Positions 26,863 through 35,265 of a DNA stretch of 35,342 nt are shown piece by piece. The stretch is from Crocinitomicaceae bacterium (GTDB lineage: Bacteria > Bacteroidota > Bacteroidia > Flavobacteriales_D > Crocinitomicaceae): positions 1 to 35,342 of the forward strand of contig JAQWYK010000013.1 in assembly GCA_029254025.1 (NCBI GenBank), written 5' to 3'. Under the pieces are notes generated by a model. It was not told the DNA's origin and made no database searches. It saw only the letters and a program-made list of their open reading frames with translations. The position numbers and the translations under genes are program-made. Within the stretch, counting starts at the first letter, position 1. Every line of letters starts with the position of its first letter.

Positions 26863-26898
26863 AATAAAAGATTAGCTCTCCTCAGCTAATCTTTTATT
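26863..26898 (+). terminator. Strong Rho-independent terminator after the hydrolase gene
   Basis: A 15-bp perfect stem (26863-26877 with 26884-26898) encloses the loop CTCCTC. The descending arm ends in CTTTTATT. Its end overlaps the -33 box of the next promoter. Confidence 0.9.
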
Positions 26899-26924
26899 GG
26901 TCTTAAATAATTATTATATATTTG
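26897..26924 (+). promoter_or_regulatory. Bacteroidota-type promoter of the second T9SS cluster
   Basis: TTG at 26897-26899 and TATATTTG at 26917-26924 (exact TAnnTTTG) are 17 bases apart. The first gene of the cluster starts 33 bases later. The -33 box touches the preceding terminator stem. Confidence 0.65.
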
Positions 26925-26957
26925 GCCCATAAATAACTACTTTAGTAACTATTACTT

Positions 26958-27356
26958 ATGAAAAAACTAATCTTAATAGGGTGTGCTTTAACACTTTCTA
27001 CTCTAATAAACTTAAGCTTTGGTCAGCAAGTACAACATAAAGCTGTAAAAAAACAAGAATTAGCCTCAAATATCGCTTTAGAACAACCTATTATTCATAA
27101 TTATGATGGTTCTTTCCAGTTTATCGTTAAGGCGGGTATTGATGTGATTGATGCGACCTTCGATGAAAACATTATCACCTCATTAAAATCAACCTATCAT
27201 TTATTTTCTCAAGATTTTTTATCATCAATTGAACAGAACAGACTGACGAACGAATTTCGAACGATTGAAATAAATAAAAATCTAAAGGTCGTTCTAACTC
27301 CAAGGACGTTGAAAACAGGTTTTTACAAAACAGCATTTATTACATCAAATAATTAG
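26958..27356 (+). CDS. Small exported protein of unknown function
   Basis: The 132-aa product has a signal peptide ending LSFGQ, leaving a mature protein of about 110 residues. It has no family signature I recognise. The mature part begins with a Lys/Gln-rich stretch, then HNYDGSFQFIVKAGIDVIDATFDEN and a mixed helix-strand C-terminal half with INKNLKVVLTPRT. It lacks a T9SS sorting domain, so it probably stays in the periplasm or at the outer membrane. It is the first gene after the promoter and ends five bases before the giant type B adhesin, so it is almost surely co-expressed with it. A role in the export, folding or maturation of that adhesin is inference from position only. Confidence 0.7.
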   Translation: MKKLILIGCALTLSTLINLSFGQQVQHKAVKKQELASNIALEQPIIHNYDGSFQFIVKAGIDVIDATFDENIITSLKSTYHLFSQDFLSSIEQNRLTNEFRTIEINKNLKVVLTPRTLKTGFYKTAFITSNN

Positions 27357-27361
27357 TAGTT

Positions 27362-30300
27362 ATGAAGCAGATTGCAGCTTTTTCTCAGGTGGTTTTATTG
27401 GTTTTAATTTCCTCAATCAGCTTGGCTCAACCTGCTAATGACGATTGCCTTGGGTCATTTAATGTAATTGACGATGGCTCTTGTATTTCAGGTACTACAG
27501 CACTTGCCGACGACAGTTGGATTGCTTTAATTGGTTGTCAAGGAGGGCCAGGTGGAAATGGTGGTAATCATCCCGATGTATGGTATAGCTTTACAGCAAC
27601 CAACTCTTCATTTTCGACAACGGTTAGCGAGGGACCGGGGTGGGCAGGAACTATCGAAGTAACATTATTAGAGCCTGATGCTGTAGGTTGTGGTGGGGTT
27701 TTCACTGAATTAGCTTCTGGATGTGGTAACACCTCTGTTACGGTAACAACGACAGGACTTGTTCCAGGCAATACATATTATATTATTGTTTCGAATCCGC
27801 AAAACGGAACACCAGGAGCATTTGATATTTGTACAGAAACTACCGCTCCACCAGTTGGTTGTACAGACAATGAGAATTGTAATAATGCCGAAATAATAAA
27901 TTTAAATGCCTCTGATGGGGGAGTGTTATGCATAAACGATTGTAATGCAGGTGCAGCACCTGGTCTTGATTTCGTTGGCAACAACTGTTATGATCAGTTG
28001 GGACCTACAGTTTGGTATCAGTTTACCACTGATGCGGTGCATTCACTAATTGACATATCCTTAACAAGTAGTGATTTTTCGACGCCCGAATTCACAATTT
28101 TTGAAAACACTTGTAGTCCTTGGACTATAATTACGGGTAGTTGTTCTGAAGGGACAGGCGGATCTGCAACTTTGACAGGATTCCAAGGTTTGATGGAAAG
28201 TACTACCTATTTAATCGCTATCAGCGATGTGAATGGAGGTAGTGGTAGTTTTGAATTATGTATTGAACAATTTGCTGATAACTCCCCATGTAACACGAAT
28301 AGTGAAATAGTTGAAACAGGATCGTCTGATCCCTCAACACCGATTGGCGGACCGTATTCACCAGGAGAAGTGGTTTCTTTTTGCTACAACTTGAATGAAT
28401 GGCAAACAGGTGCTTCTTGTAATTACTTGCAAGGTATTGTTCCTACATTTGGACCTGGTTGGGATCCAGCATCATTTGATGCAGATGGAATGCCTGTATC
28501 AATCACATCCCCACTTGTTACGGCTGGTTCTATAGAAGATCCAGGTCCAGGTCCACCAGCTTGGTGGGATCCATGCATTGGAGAAACTGCAGGTTGGTGG
28601 GAATGGTTTCCTGCTGGAGCTGTTGACTACAATGATATACTTGCAACTTATTTAACAAATGGAGCTTTACCAGATGGAACACTTCTAGATGCTGGATGGT
28701 TTTTTTACACGAATTATGACCATTTAAGTCAAAACTGTAATGATATCCTAGATCCTAACCAATCCTATGGTGATAATAGCTTTCCATTTTGTAATAGTAC
28801 CTTATCCTGGCAAGTCTGTTTTGATTTAACTGTGGGGCCAATTCCTAACTGTACAAGTGGAAACACCAATCTTGATATAACTTTTCAAACCTACGCCGAC
28901 GGAGAGATAGGCGCTTGGACCTCTTTAGGATGTGTTGGAAATACTCCTCAAATACAATATTCAGAAATGCAGTGTTGTCCAATATTTGATAACCCCGGTA
29001 ATCAAGAAATCTGTGACAGTTACACTTTACCTGCAATAACTGGAAGTTTACTAACGGGTAATGAAGCTTATTATACCGGATCTTTGGGTACTGGAACGCA
29101 ATACAATGCATCAGATGTAATTAACTTTGCTGATTTCCCATCTTACCCAATTACATTATACATTTATGATGCAACATCTTGTGGAATTGAAACATCATTC
29201 ACACTTATTATTGGTCAAACTCCTGTGGTAAGTTTAGCCGCTTATACACCGCTTTGTATTGACGCAGGTCTGCAAGTATTAGGAGGTGGATCACCAGCTG
29301 GCGGAGTCTATTCTGGAACAGGTGTGACCGACAACAGCAATGGTGTTGACTTCACCTTCGACCCACTAGCAGCTGGGGCAAATACTCACACAATTACATA
29401 TACGGTGACCACATTGCCTAACCCACCTGCATGTTCTGCCTTTGCAACAAATACAATTCAAGTATTCGCTTTACCAGTATTAACCTTTACGGCACCTAAC
29501 GATCTATGTATCAATGCTGGAGTGCAATCCGGATTGGGAGGAGCAACTCCTGCTGGAGGAGTTTATTCTGGGCCTGGCGTTTCAGACGATGGAAATGGCT
29601 CTACCTACAGTTTTGATCCCCTTGTTGCAGGAGCTGGTGTACACACAATTACCTACACATATACAGATGGAAATTCATGTACCAATACAATCACTGATAA
29701 TGTAGAAGTTTTCGCATTACCTATTCTTACCTTTGCTGCAATTAATGACTTATGTATAAACGGGGGCGTCCAATCTGGAAGCGGAGCCACTCCAATTGGA
29801 GGGGTATATTCTGGACCTGGTGTAACTGACAATGGAAATGGTTCTACCTACAGCTTCGATCCATCAACGGCAGGGGCTGGTGTTCATTCAATTACGTACA
29901 CCTATACAGATGGTAATAGCTGTACAAACTCAATTTCCGACAATGTTGAAGTATTCCCTACTCCTGTGCTTAACTTCCCAGTACTAACTGATGTATGTCT
30001 AAATGCTGGAGTTCAAGCAGGTATTGGAGCGGCTACTGTTTCAGGAGGAGTTTATTCCGGTACAGGTGTTACTGATGATGGTAACGGATCAACCTTTAGT
30101 TTTGACCCAATTGCAGCTGGTGTTGGGGTTCATGTTATTACGTACACCGTGACGGATGCGAATTCGTGTACGGCAAGTGTTACTCAAAACATTGAAGTAT
30201 TCCCTACCCCTGTATTAAATTTCCCAGCATTAGCTGACGTATGTTTGAACACAGGTGTGCAAGCAGGTATTGGTACGGCTACTGTAACAGGTGGAGTATA

Positions 30301-33300
30301 TTCGGGTACAGGTGTTACTGATGATGGAAATGGATCAACCTTTACTTTTGACCCAATTGCAGCCGGTGTAGGTATTCATGTTATTACATATACTGTAACG
30401 GATGCCAATTCTTGTACTGATAACATTACTCAAACCATTGAGGTGGTGGATGCGCCTACAATATCAGGTACATTTGATGTTTGTGTTGGTCTAACGACTG
30501 CGCTTACTGGTTCAGGAACACCAAACGCCACCGATCCTTGGATTTCTTCAAATACAGCTGTTGCTACAGTTGACGTAAACGGTGTCGTATCAGGTGTAAG
30601 TGGAGGAACAGTTACCATAACCTATACCGATGATAACGGTTGTACTGCGCAACAAATAGTTATTGTTAATGCGTTACCTGTTATTACTCTCACGCCAGAT
30701 GATCCAGATTTATGTGATGCATTGGATGGATTTATCACAGTAAACGGAGCTGGAACGGGAACAGTAACTTGGTCAGGAGTCGCTGCAGGGTCTGATTCTC
30801 CGGTAGCCTTGCCTTACGATATTACTGGACTAGGTGCTGGTGGTTACTCCGTTACTTTTACTGATGGAACTACAGGGTGTATTTCTACAAGTGTGAATAC
30901 TAATTTGAACAACCCAGGTGCACCAATTATCAATCCTGTACCGAACTACACTGCTTGTGAAGTTGATTACGTAGTTCCTGATCCATTAGATCCAACAAAC
31001 GGAATTACAGGAACTAACTTAACTGGAGGACAGGCATATTACTCTGCACCTGGTGGAAATGCAGCCGACTTACTCCCTCAAGGAACAGTCATTACTTCTG
31101 CTATGTCGCCAATGACTGTTTATGCTTACGACAATAACGGAACATGTGATTCTGAAGTTTCCTTCGTTGTTAACGTAAATACAAATCCAACGGCACTAAT
31201 ATCTCCAGATCCTGCTTCAGCATGTGAAGGAACTTCTATTCCTTTGAATGGAAATCCAGCAGGAGGAAGTGGTGTATATTCTTCGAACACTTGGACAGGT
31301 GATATTGCAATTTTAAATGCCTCAAACGTAGTTAACCCAACTGTTCTTGCAGCAACATCGTTTGGCGTGTACAACTTAACATACACCGTAACTGATGACA
31401 ATGGTTGTGTAGGCACAGATGATATTATTATAACCATCAATGAAGTTCCTAACCTTTCTGGTACTCAAACCGTTTGTGTAGGGTTAACAACTACAATAAA
31501 CTCGACAGGAACACCTGATGTTATAACGCCTTGGTCTTCTTCCGATATTACAATCGCAACAGTTGACGATTTTGGAGTCGTTACTGGTGTCGCTGCTGGA
31601 ACCGTTACAATTACTTTCCTTGACGCTAATGGATGTTCAAACACCATTTCCGTAACAGTGAATGCGAATCCTTCGATTTCATTAACTCCAGATGATCCAA
31701 ATACATGTAATGCTTCTGATGGATTTATTACAGTGAGTGGAACAGGAACAGGGATTGTTGACTGGGCAGGTGATGCTAATGGCTCATTCGGACCAACTGC
31801 ACTGCCATATAACATCACCGGATTACCTGCCGGTAATTATAACGTAACTTTCACAGATGCGAATGGATGTATCTCGAATAACCCAGCAACTACGCTGAAT
31901 AACCCGAATGCACCAGTTATTGACCTTATTGCAGACACCATATCTTGTGCGATTAATTTTGTAGTACCCGATGCTGCAACATATGTTACAGGATCCTTTT
32001 TAACCGGAAATCAAGAATTCTATGATCAACCTGGCGGTAACATTGCTGACCTTGTTGCTGCGGGAACCGTTATCACAGCTGCCATGTCACCTATGACTTT
32101 GTATGCTTACGACATCAATGGAGCATGTGATGCTGAAGTGTCTTTTGTAGTGACGATTAATCAAAATCCGACTTCAGTAATATCTCCTGTACCTGCTGAA
32201 TTGTGTGCTGGTCTTACGCTTCAATTAAATGGAAACCCTGTAGGTGGGAGTGGTCTTTATGCTACACATGAGTGGACAAATACAGGAGCTACATCATTAG
32301 ATTTTGACAACATAGTAGATCCTACGTTCACAAATGGAGTTGCTGGAAATTATGATTTGACATACACTGTAACCGATGACAACGGATGTATCGGAACAAG
32401 TAACATACAAGTTACCGTAAATCCGAATCCAACAGCAACTATCTCTCCAGTTCCAGCTGAGGTGTGTGCTGGTGTAGATTTACAGTTAAGTGGTAATCCT
32501 TCAGGAGGAAGTAACGTTTACACTACTCATGACTGGACAAACACAGGTTCTACTTCACTTGATTTTACAAACATTGAAAACCCACTATTCAATAATGCTA
32601 TTGCAGGAAACTATGATTTGACCTACACAGTTACAGATGATAACGGTTGTATTGGTACAGACGCTATTACTGTATTAGTAAACGAAAATCCTGTATCCAC
32701 TATTACTCCAGATCCGGCTGCAACATGCGCAGGTATTGATCTGCAACTGGACGGGGGTCCAACTGGTGGTAGTACTGTCTTTACCAATCATTTGTGGTCT
32801 GGTACTGGATCAACCTCATTGAATGATGCGGCCGTTCAAAACCCGCTTTTCAATAATGTTACTCCAGGTAACTATGATTTAACATATACAGTGACGGATG
32901 ACAATGGATGTGTTGGAACAAATAATATCGTTGTTACCGTAACTGGAAATCCGTCATCATTAATATCACCAGAACCAGCAACAGTTTGTTCAAATCAAAA
33001 CCTTCAATTAAATGGAAATCCATTTGGAGGAACAGCACCTTATGCAACACATGCTTGGACTAACACGGGTGCGGCTTCATTAAATGTAACGAACGTGCCT
33101 AATCCAATATTCAACACGACTACAGCAGGTACTTACGACTTAACCTACACTGTTACCGATGCAAATGGATGTTTTGGTTCTGACAATATCACTGTGACAG
33201 TTGTTGCCACACCTACCATTGACCCACTAGGACCTATAGTGGCGTGTGATTCATACAATTTACCAACAATAACTGGTATTGACCTAACTGGTAATCAAGG

Positions 33301-34228
33301 TTATTTTAGTGATATACAGGCAAATGCTGGGTCTTCAGTGACTGGTCCTATTACATCTTCAACAACGATCTATATGTTCGATGGAACTTTTGGTTGTTCG
33401 GATGAAGTTGCAGTGAACATTACAATTAACCCTCTTCCTTCTGTAGGAACAATTACTGGTGATGGAAGCTACTGTCAAAATGAAGTTCCTATAGATGTAC
33501 TTGTTGAAACTGTTGGGTCTCCTGATTGGACTATATACTATACAGTAGATGGTTTAACGCAAACTGCAACCGGCTCTTCATCTCCAATCAACTTAGGAAA
33601 TCTTGAAGGGATGTATGTATTGGATTCAATCTCTGATCTTAACTGTTCTAACACAGCTACAGGTTCTGTAGTAATTGAAATCAAACCAACTCCAGCAACT
33701 CCTTTAGCAGGAACAGATGCTGAATACTGTTCAACAATTGAATTTGATAATATGACGGCTTCAGGAACAGGTGGATCATTAACTTGGTATACCGATAATT
33801 CTTTGACGCAAGAATTTGGAGTAGGAGACTCTATTCTTCCAACGAATACACTCGGTACAACAAGCTATTACGTGACTGAGACTATTGATGGATGTGAAGG
33901 ACCAGCAAGTGAAGTAATTATTACAGTAAATCAGTGTGATATCACCCTGCCAACTGCCTTCACACCGAATAATGATGGTAATAACGACAACTGGGAGATA
34001 TTATCTCTCGATGAGGCGTACCCCAATAATATCGTTTACATATATAACCGTTGGGGAAATCTTATCTTCGAACACAACTCGCAAACACAAGGTAAATACA
34101 ACGATAATAAGTGGGATGGTCGTTACAATGGTGAGCTCCTTCCTGTTGGATCATACTTCTTTGTGATCGATTTCAACAACGAAGCACAAGAGTCCGTAAC
34201 TGGTGCCGTGTCAATCATCCTAGACTAA
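27362..34228 (+). CDS. Giant repetitive T9SS type B adhesin-like protein (2288 aa)
   Basis: After a signal peptide ending SISLAQ there are two PPC-like beta-sandwich domains (about 25-155 and 165-305, each with VWY[SQ]FT). A unique Cys/Trp-rich segment follows (about 306-560). Then come five units of about 82 aa (620-1030, core GGVYSGTGVTDDGNGS), a duplicated block of about 330 aa (1031-1361 and 1362-1688), and four 87-aa PKD/Ig-like units in a row (1602-1949, core YDLTYTVTDDNGC). More Ig-like modules lead to the type B sorting domain at 2192-2288 (LPTAFTPNNDGNNDNW, IYNRWGNLIFE, KWDGRYNG). Most repeat units carry two Cys, suggesting disulfides. This architecture resembles SprB-like surface adhesins. 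Its partner PorP/SprF gene starts 19 bases downstream. The ligand is unknown; a role in gliding is possible but not shown. Confidence 0.9.
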   Translation: MKQIAAFSQVVLLVLISSISLAQPANDDCLGSFNVIDDGSCISGTTALADDSWIALIGCQGGPGGNGGNHPDVWYSFTATNSSFSTTVSEGPGWAGTIEVTLLEPDAVGCGGVFTELASGCGNTSVTVTTTGLVPGNTYYIIVSNPQNGTPGAFDICTETTAPPVGCTDNENCNNAEIINLNASDGGVLCINDCNAGAAPGLDFVGNNCYDQLGPTVWYQFTTDAVHSLIDISLTSSDFSTPEFTIFENTCSPWTIITGSCSEGTGGSATLTGFQGLMESTTYLIAISDVNGGSGSFELCIEQFADNSPCNTNSEIVETGSSDPSTPIGGPYSPGEVVSFCYNLNEWQTGASCNYLQGIVPTFGPGWDPASFDADGMPVSITSPLVTAGSIEDPGPGPPAWWDPCIGETAGWWEWFPAGAVDYNDILATYLTNGALPDGTLLDAGWFFYTNYDHLSQNCNDILDPNQSYGDNSFPFCNSTLSWQVCFDLTVGPIPNCTSGNTNLDITFQTYADGEIGAWTSLGCVGNTPQIQYSEMQCCPIFDNPGNQEICDSYTLPAITGSLLTGNEAYYTGSLGTGTQYNASDVINFADFPSYPITLYIYDATSCGIETSFTLIIGQTPVVSLAAYTPLCIDAGLQVLGGGSPAGGVYSGTGVTDNSNGVDFTFDPLAAGANTHTITYTVTTLPNPPACSAFATNTIQVFALPVLTFTAPNDLCINAGVQSGLGGATPAGGVYSGPGVSDDGNGSTYSFDPLVAGAGVHTITYTYTDGNSCTNTITDNVEVFALPILTFAAINDLCINGGVQSGSGATPIGGVYSGPGVTDNGNGSTYSFDPSTAGAGVHSITYTYTDGNSCTNSISDNVEVFPTPVLNFPVLTDVCLNAGVQAGIGAATVSGGVYSGTGVTDDGNGSTFSFDPIAAGVGVHVITYTVTDANSCTASVTQNIEVFPTPVLNFPALADVCLNTGVQAGIGTATVTGGVYSGTGVTDDGNGSTFTFDPIAAGVGIHVITYTVTDANSCTDNITQTIEVVDAPTISGTFDVCVGLTTALTGSGTPNATDPWISSNTAVATVDVNGVVSGVSGGTVTITYTDDNGCTAQQIVIVNALPVITLTPDDPDLCDALDGFITVNGAGTGTVTWSGVAAGSDSPVALPYDITGLGAGGYSVTFTDGTTGCISTSVNTNLNNPGAPIINPVPNYTACEVDYVVPDPLDPTNGITGTNLTGGQAYYSAPGGNAADLLPQGTVITSAMSPMTVYAYDNNGTCDSEVSFVVNVNTNPTALISPDPASACEGTSIPLNGNPAGGSGVYSSNTWTGDIAILNASNVVNPTVLAATSFGVYNLTYTVTDDNGCVGTDDIIITINEVPNLSGTQTVCVGLTTTINSTGTPDVITPWSSSDITIATVDDFGVVTGVAAGTVTITFLDANGCSNTISVTVNANPSISLTPDDPNTCNASDGFITVSGTGTGIVDWAGDANGSFGPTALPYNITGLPAGNYNVTFTDANGCISNNPATTLNNPNAPVIDLIADTISCAINFVVPDAATYVTGSFLTGNQEFYDQPGGNIADLVAAGTVITAAMSPMTLYAYDINGACDAEVSFVVTINQNPTSVISPVPAELCAGLTLQLNGNPVGGSGLYATHEWTNTGATSLDFDNIVDPTFTNGVAGNYDLTYTVTDDNGCIGTSNIQVTVNPNPTATISPVPAEVCAGVDLQLSGNPSGGSNVYTTHDWTNTGSTSLDFTNIENPLFNNAIAGNYDLTYTVTDDNGCIGTDAITVLVNENPVSTITPDPAATCAGIDLQLDGGPTGGSTVFTNHLWSGTGSTSLNDAAVQNPLFNNVTPGNYDLTYTVTDDNGCVGTNNIVVTVTGNPSSLISPEPATVCSNQNLQLNGNPFGGTAPYATHAWTNTGAASLNVTNVPNPIFNTTTAGTYDLTYTVTDANGCFGSDNITVTVVATPTIDPLGPIVACDSYNLPTITGIDLTGNQGYFSDIQANAGSSVTGPITSSTTIYMFDGTFGCSDEVAVNITINPLPSVGTITGDGSYCQNEVPIDVLVETVGSPDWTIYYTVDGLTQTATGSSSPINLGNLEGMYVLDSISDLNCSNTATGSVVIEIKPTPATPLAGTDAEYCSTIEFDNMTASGTGGSLTWYTDNSLTQEFGVGDSILPTNTLGTTSYYVTETIDGCEGPASEVIITVNQCDITLPTAFTPNNDGNNDNWEILSLDEAYPNNIVYIYNRWGNLIFEHNSQTQGKYNDNKWDGRYNGELLPVGSYFFVIDFNNEAQESVTGAVSIILD
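29219..30451 (+). repeat. Five tandem units of about 246 bp within the adhesin gene
   Basis: Unit starts at 29219, 29471, 29717, 29960 and 30206 (lengths 252, 246, 243, 246 and 246 bp). Units 2-3 and units 4-5 are the closest pairs. All share the core GGVYSG[TP]GV, then FDP, ITYT and a late Cys. Confidence 0.88.
30452..32425 (+). repeat. Tandem duplication of a block of about 330 codons
   Basis: Copy 1 is 30452-31444 (993 bp) and copy 2 is 31445-32425 (981 bp). Both run in the same order: a Big_2-like module (222 bp in each, with VCVGLTT), a SprB-repeat-like module (LTPDDP, then LPY[DN]ITGL), a module with LTG.Q.[FY]Y and AMSPMT[VL]YAYD, then a 261-bp PKD-like unit. Confidence 0.85.
32165..33208 (+). 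repeat. Four consecutive 261-bp PKD/Ig-like units
   Basis: Units start at 32165, 32426, 32687 and 32948, each exactly 261 bp (87 codons). A fifth related unit, also 261 bp, is at 31184-31444. Each has ISP.PA near its start, a Cys soon after, and YDLTYTVTD[DA]NGC near its end. Confidence 0.9.
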
Positions 34229-34247
34229 TTTAATCGACAATAATAAC

Positions 34248-35240
34248 ATGAAAAAGTTTCAACTACTCGCATTATTGTTCATCACTGGTATTACCTTTGG
34301 TCAGCAATTAACGCAATTCAGTCAGTTCCACTGTAACCAAGCAATGGTTAATCCTGGGGCTACTGGTGCATATGACTTCCTAGATATTACAGCTGGAGGT
34401 CGCTATCAATGGTTAGGCTTCAACAATGACGTTCAAGGAAATGTAGCTCCAAGAACGTCCTATTTTAATGTAGCTAATGTTCTGAAATTTAAAAAAGTAC
34501 GATATAATCCTGCTGCACGATTTTCTTCCGGACCCATTCAAAAACCAGAAGTCGGAACTGGTAAACTCAAGCATGCTGTAGGACTGCAAGTAATTGCTGA
34601 TGAGTATGGCGCATTCAGAAATTTAGCATTTTCAGGGACTTATGCCATTCATGTTCCTATGAATGATAAAATCAATCTATCACTCGGTGCAAGAATTGGT
34701 ATGTCCAATCACTCATTCCTAACAGAAAAAGCAACATTACTATCTACTATGACAGGAGGAATGGTAGACAACTCTTACGATAACTTCGTAGCCAATGGAT
34801 TTAGTCGAATGTTTATGGATGTGAGTTCTGGGTTATATTTATATTCTGAAAAATTCTTTGTCGGAGTATCTGCAAATCAGCTGACTCAAGATTTTGTATC
34901 CTTTGGAAGTGGAACAACTAACTTTAATCCTGTAATGCATTTTGATCTCACTGCAGGAATGTATTTTAATTTAAATGAAAACCTAACATTGATGCCTGCT
35001 GTATTAGCTAAATATATGGCGCCTGCTCCACCAGCGCTTCAGTTGAATATGCAAATAGAGTATAAAAAGTGGCTATGGTTTGGAGTAGGTTATCGACACA
35101 CTGATGCTATAATTGCTATGGTTGGTGGAAATATATCAGATCGTTTTAAACTCGGATATTCATTTGATTATTCAACATCTAGATTTAATAGCTTTACTTC
35201 TGGTGGTCATGAAATCGTTCTAGGATTTATGATTCGTTAA
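34248..35240 (+). CDS. PorP/SprF-family outer-membrane protein (partner of the giant adhesin)
   Basis: The 330-aa product has a signal ending TFGQ and the family opening QLTQFSQFHCNQAMVNPGATGAYDFLDI, followed by GGRYQWLGF. This is the SprF style in which the first motif reads FSQF..NQ...NPG. It carries a Cys inside the motif, which the other two copies here lack. The strand-rich remainder includes HAVGLQVIADEYGAFRNLAFSGTYA and ends in VLGFMIR. By family knowledge it should help export or surface attachment of the type B protein encoded immediately upstream, with which it is probably co-transcribed (19-base gap). It is followed after 25 bases by another exported protein gene in the same direction. 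Confidence 0.9.
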   Translation: MKKFQLLALLFITGITFGQQLTQFSQFHCNQAMVNPGATGAYDFLDITAGGRYQWLGFNNDVQGNVAPRTSYFNVANVLKFKKVRYNPAARFSSGPIQKPEVGTGKLKHAVGLQVIADEYGAFRNLAFSGTYAIHVPMNDKINLSLGARIGMSNHSFLTEKATLLSTMTGGMVDNSYDNFVANGFSRMFMDVSSGLYLYSEKFFVGVSANQLTQDFVSFGSGTTNFNPVMHFDLTAGMYFNLNENLTLMPAVLAKYMAPAPPALQLNMQIEYKKWLWFGVGYRHTDAIIAMVGGNISDRFKLGYSFDYSTSRFNSFTSGGHEIVLGFMIR

Positions 35241-35265
35241 TCATTCACCATAACGTTTATTCTGT

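Noticed and set aside
26958-26984. LIGC near the N terminus of the small exported protein as a lipobox
   Set aside because: The Cys is residue 9, leaving too short a hydrophobic core; the hydrophobic stretch continues to a normal cleavage site after SFGQ.
29219-30451. CRISPR array
   Set aside because: The direct repeats are long, in frame and coding; there are no short repeats with unique spacers or cas genes.
31126-31818. Antisense open frames of over 100 codons inside the giant adhesin gene
   Set aside because: They mirror the repeats of the real gene and arise because Thr/Val/Gly-rich coding DNA has few antisense stops.
27362-34228. The giant gene as a non-ribosomal peptide or polyketide synthase, or a toxin such as an RTX or Rhs protein
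   Set aside because: It has no adenylation, ketosynthase, RTX nonapeptide or YD repeats; the signal peptide, Ig-like repeats and type B sorting domain explain it.
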